From: CAZUQP01 sp964622455 | GTDB taxonomy: Bacteria > Pseudomonadota > Gammaproteobacteria > DSM-16500 | DNA: 64,000 bases | Direction of reading: 5' to 3' | Assembly (NCBI GenBank): GCA_964622455.1 | Contig: CAZUQP010000030.1 | Location: 16,374-80,373, forward strand | Part shown: piece by piece, positions 61,481-64,000 of the stretch | Layout: the number at the start of each line of letters is the position of its first letter | How positions within the stretch are numbered: position 1 is the first letter of the stretch | Made by a program: the position numbers and the translations under genes | Notes under the pieces: generated by a model | Database searches by the model: none | The model's input: the letters and a program-made list of their open reading frames with translations, nothing else | Told to the model about the DNA's origin: nothing

Positions 61481-63595
61481 ATGCCTGTCACCCATGGAGA
61501 ACTTCTTCAATACATGCAGCAACTAGACTATGCCATTAGCGAAAATGGTATGTGCTTTGGTTTTGCATGCATGGGCATGCAGGCTATTTTGGCAGGGGAA
61601 CTTGAAATATATAATCGACGCTTAAACACACTTTCTAAAATTACTCCGGAAAATCTTTTTCATAAAATAGAAAGGGTCAGAGACAAAGTAAAAAAATTGG
61701 GAAGAGATTATAATGAAAAATCTCTGACTGATACAGAACGAGACATTCTCAGCATCCCTGCTTTTTTCGAAGGTGTTGCATTATATTTTTCCCCCGATAA
61801 CTATCCGGGTCTTTTCGAAGAAAAGGAGCGCCCAGTCACTCAGAATCCTGAGCTCACTTTTCCACGTGTATTATCGAAGCAATTAACAATAGAAGAAGAA
61901 ATAGAAGAAGGTAAAAATAAATATAAAATTGAAAAAATTAACATAGAAAAAATAGATAGCTTCTCTGGAATTTATAATATTCAAGAACTCGAAAAATATT
62001 TCGAAATAATGCATAAAACATTTAATGAACAAAAATGTGATCAACCCATCGGTTTTATTCTGTCAAGTTCGACCCATACCGTGACTGTTGGATATGACCA
62101 TAAAACTCAACATTGGCAATGGATTAACGCAAGTCAGTCACAAACAATAAGAGAAGATAAAGTGATTGCTGAAGAAATCATGAATGCTTTCTCCGAAAAT
62201 GGCATTACTGCATTTTCAACTGAAGTTTATGTTAAAAAAACAAAAGTAGCACAAATTGAAGAATATTTATCTATTTTTAAAAAAAATGAAGATTGGAAAA
62301 AATTACATTGCGTTACTCAAGAAAAAAGTCAAAAAAAAGATTCTAAGAACGTTTATTGGCTTTATATCGCAGCTCAACAGGGAGATTGTGAAGTCGTCAA
62401 ATTATTACTTGACGCCAAAGCAGATCCAAATCAAGCGTGCGAGAATAGCGCAACGCCGCTTTATATCGCCGCTCAAAATGGACATTTTAAAGTCGTCAAA
62501 TTATTACTTGAGGCCAAAGCAGATCCAAATCAAGCACGCAATGATGGCGTAACACCGCTTTATATCGCAGCTCAACAGGGAGATTTTGAAGTCGTCAAAT
62601 TATTACTTGACGCCAAAGCAGATCCAAATCAAGCAGAAAACGGTGACATGACGCCGCTTTACGCCGCAGCTCAAGAGGGACATTTTGAAGTCGTCAAATT
62701 ATTACTTGACGCCAAAGCAGATCCAAATCAAGCAGAAAAAAATGGCGCAACACCGCTTTATATCGCAACTCAAAATGGACATTTTGAAGTCGTTAAATTA
62801 TTACTTGACGCCAAAGCAGATCCTAATATCTCGATAATAGGCAGCACAACAGTTTTGTTAAATTATGCCAAAAAAAAGAATTGTGAAAATAGCGTAAGAA
62901 CTTTATTAACAAATAATAATACCCAACCTATCCCAGAGAATCTAGCTAACTTCACACCTTTGCACGCAGCTGTATTTTTTGGACATACAAATCTAGTCCA
63001 ATTATTATTAGATTTTGATGTTAAAATTCCTAAAGATCCCAATGTCATTGATCTAGCCTTAGCGATGAATCGTACCGAAATTGTTAAGGTATTTACAGAA
63101 CATCTAACTAAAAGAATAAGGGAAGAAAAAGATGCATCTGTTCAAAAAAGATTTGAACACGAAATGAATACAATAAAAACAAAATTAGAAGAGTATCGAG
63201 AAAAAAATCGTAAAAAAACACCTCTAGAACATTTAAAATTATTGTATGTTCAAGAACGCAAGGATAATCCTATCGAAACAATTGAATTTTTGTTTAACTT
63301 TGAAAACGACAAAAAAAATATTCCTGTAGAAGTCATCCTGGGATGCATGTTAAAAGAAAAAGAGAATCTTGAGAACTCTAAAAAAGAATCTTTAAGTTTT
63401 TTTAAAAATTCTCCTATTTCCAAAATTAAACAATTGGACAATATAATTAACCAATTTAAAAAATATTTAATGAAAGAAGAAAAAATGACTGATATAGAAA
63501 ATTTATTTTCTGGCGAATATCTTATAAAATGCTATGTATTGTATATCAAACAGAATAATAACGTTCCTGCAAAAAAACACACGCACCAAAGCTGA
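61481..63595 (+). CDS. Ankyrin-repeat protein with candidate papain-like cysteine protease domain; effector candidate
   Basis: 704 aa. Residues 1-~285 contain NGMCFGFACMGMQAILAGE with Cys25, SSSTHTVTVGYD with His199 and WQWINAS with Asn216; this C-H-N order and spacing recall papain-like/C58-type peptidases. Residues ~290-450 are five very similar 33-residue ankyrin repeats (LYIAAQxGHFEVVKLLLDAKADPNQ), with a sixth divergent repeat at ~485-520. The C-terminal ~190 residues are charged and helical (coiled coil). ATG at 61481 follows AGAAGGG by seven bases. There is no signal peptide. Such proteins are commonly Dot/Icm effectors in Legionellales, but secretion is inference. Confidence 0.85.
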   Translation: MPVTHGELLQYMQQLDYAISENGMCFGFACMGMQAILAGELEIYNRRLNTLSKITPENLFHKIERVRDKVKKLGRDYNEKSLTDTERDILSIPAFFEGVALYFSPDNYPGLFEEKERPVTQNPELTFPRVLSKQLTIEEEIEEGKNKYKIEKINIEKIDSFSGIYNIQELEKYFEIMHKTFNEQKCDQPIGFILSSSTHTVTVGYDHKTQHWQWINASQSQTIREDKVIAEEIMNAFSENGITAFSTEVYVKKTKVAQIEEYLSIFKKNEDWKKLHCVTQEKSQKKDSKNVYWLYIAAQQGDCEVVKLLLDAKADPNQACENSATPLYIAAQNGHFKVVKLLLEAKADPNQARNDGVTPLYIAAQQGDFEVVKLLLDAKADPNQAENGDMTPLYAAAQEGHFEVVKLLLDAKADPNQAEKNGATPLYIATQNGHFEVVKLLLDAKADPNISIIGSTTVLLNYAKKKNCENSVRTLLTNNNTQPIPENLANFTPLHAAVFFGHTNLVQLLLDFDVKIPKDPNVIDLALAMNRTEIVKVFTEHLTKRIREEKDASVQKRFEHEMNTIKTKLEEYREKNRKKTPLEHLKLLYVQERKDNPIETIEFLFNFENDKKNIPVEVILGCMLKEKENLENSKKESLSFFKNSPISKIKQLDNIINQFKKYLMKEEKMTDIENLFSGEYLIKCYVLYIKQNNNVPAKKHTHQS
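62360..62829 (+). repeat. Five tandem 99-bp ankyrin-coding repeats
   Basis: Units begin at 62360, 62459, 62558, 62657 and 62756, exactly 99 bases apart. The segment GTCGTCAAATTATTACTTGA is preserved almost base for base in all, including synonymous positions. This indicates recent duplication or gene conversion in frame. Confidence 0.9.
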
Positions 63596-63645
63596 TAGTC
63601 TCAGCTTGAATTGACAGTAAGCGGCAACAAAAAAAAATGGATAAC

Positions 63646-63697
63646 TGTCACATCAAGTTTAAATCTTTACATGTAAAAATCTAAACTTGATCTGACA
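63646..63697. repeat. 52-bp interrupted palindrome
   Basis: Outer arms TGTCA/TGACA, inner arms ATCAAGTTTA/TAAACTTGAT and a central TTTACATGTAAA share one centre of symmetry (63671/63672). Only C51/C92 and the AATC spacers fail to pair. It could be a terminator after the ankyrin gene, a dimeric binding site or an element end. Confidence 0.75.
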
Positions 63698-63804
63698 TTG
63701 ATTGTCGAATTTATTGTAGCAAGTTTTCGTGTTTTCAGGCCAATGACTTGAAACCCACATAGTCTGAAATCAGGTTTTCTGTACTACAAGACGCTTTGTC
63801 TTTT

Positions 63805-63907
63805 CAGGGCCTACGGCCCTGGAACTAATTTAGCCTAGGGTTAGGCGCGCTTTTTGCGCCGTAACCCTGGGTATTTAATTCACAATCTATCAAAGCGCTG
63901 TAAGCGC
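63805..63907. repeat. Cluster of three GC-rich hairpins, REP-like
   Basis: Hairpin A is CAGGGCC-TAC-GGCCCTG (63805-63821). Hairpin B has outer AGGGTTA/TAACCCT and inner GGCGC/GCGCC arms (63834-63870). Hairpin C is GCGCT-GTA-AGCGC (63895-63907). They lie directly downstream of a RAYT-type transposase reading frame, where REP sequences are expected. The minus strand of A contains GTAG, as in many REPs. Confidence 0.55.
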
Positions 63908-63915
63908 GCAACCAT

Positions 63916-64000
63916 TTAATCCCATACATACTCTTCAGAATATGAAACATCATGCCGAATTAAAAATTTTCTAAACTCATCTTGAAAGCTTTGTTGTTGG
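63916..64000 (-). CDS. REP-associated tyrosine transposase (RAYT, Y1/IS200-like), C-terminus only
   Basis: The minus strand from the window edge reads QQQSFQDEFRKFLIRHDVSY then SEEYVWD and a TAA stop. The pattern 'FQ-E-R-FL-H-(x)5-E-YVWD' at the very C-terminus is characteristic of RAYT transposases, single-copy relatives of IS200 that process REP sequences. The catalytic HUH and Tyr motifs lie outside the window. The adjacent hairpin cluster supports the call. Confidence 0.65.
   Translation of the reverse strand, partial: QQQSFQDEFRKFLIRHDVSYSEEYVWD

Larger units (their letters stand above)
63596..63915. other. Gene-free gap rich in palindromes
   Basis: About 320 bases without a gene. It holds the 52-bp palindrome (63646-63697), three hairpins (63805-63907) and an A tract near 63630. 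No promoter with both boxes was seen. Confidence 0.6.

Noticed and set aside
62360..62829. Regular 99-bp repeats as a CRISPR array
   Set aside because: There are no spacers, and the units are in-frame ankyrin codons inside a gene.

Overview
The window is AT-rich chromosomal DNA of a gammaproteobacterium, most likely from the Legionellales (Coxiellaceae/Legionellaceae side). The signs are the gene orders shared with other gammaproteobacteria (mltD-yafS-rnhA-dnaQ, uvrY/gacA-uvrC-pgsA-tRNA Gly/Cys/Leu, yoaA-tsaB, gltA divergent from sdhCDAB-sucABCD), a very short lysine/arginine-rich histone-like protein of the Coxiella Hq1 type, a large 1611-residue NAD-glutamate dehydrogenase, and an ankyrin-repeat protein of the kind used as effectors by intracellular Legionellales. 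The placement is inference from content, not a database result.

Layout. 1-4.9 kb: end-truncated DAHP synthase, arginase, a YkuD L,D-transpeptidase, a DUF924 protein, a cyclic-nucleotide-domain/CPBP fusion and a membrane protein. 5.0-13.5 kb: histone-like protein, PilT, an MHYT hybrid kinase, MltD, YafS-like protein, RNase HI, DnaQ, BI-1 family protein. 13.8-20.4 kb: tRNA-Ser, GacA/UvrY regulator, UvrC, PgsA, three tRNAs, ferredoxin, YoaA helicase, TsaB. 20.4-35.7 kb: NAD-GDH, a dehalogenase-like hydrolase without its nucleophile, Asd, TruA (apparently using an ATT start), AccD, DedD-like SPOR protein, cyclase-family protein, LpxH, Adk, EttA and small proteins. 35.7-38.9 kb: accessory patch with a HigA-like remnant, an intact VapBC-type pair, a tyrosine recombinase, and a YqjD/YqjE-like membrane pair. 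39-54.6 kb: LplT-Aas fusion, serS, then the TCA block sucDCBA-sdhBADC on the minus strand facing away from gltA. 54.7-61.2 kb: outer-membrane barrel, glpK/glpD divergent pair, small secreted protein, orphan ribbon-helix-helix antitoxin with a toxin stub, FadL, thioredoxin-like protein. 61.2-64 kb: ankyrin protein with a candidate papain-like catalytic triad, followed by a long palindrome, strong hairpins and the C-terminus of a REP-associated (Y1/RAYT) transposase.

How it works together. The large central block encodes the oxidative half of the TCA cycle; GDH and arginase suggest that amino acids feed it, and GlpK/GlpD and FadL/Aas suggest use of host or environmental glycerol and fatty acids. 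The accessory material is concentrated at 35.7-38.9 kb, 58.9-59.2 kb and 61.2-64 kb. The most unusual items are the ankyrin/candidate cysteine-protease protein with mobile-element debris on both sides, the nucleophile-less dehalogenase homologue, the Q-for-E change in the CPBP fusion, and the ATT start of truA.
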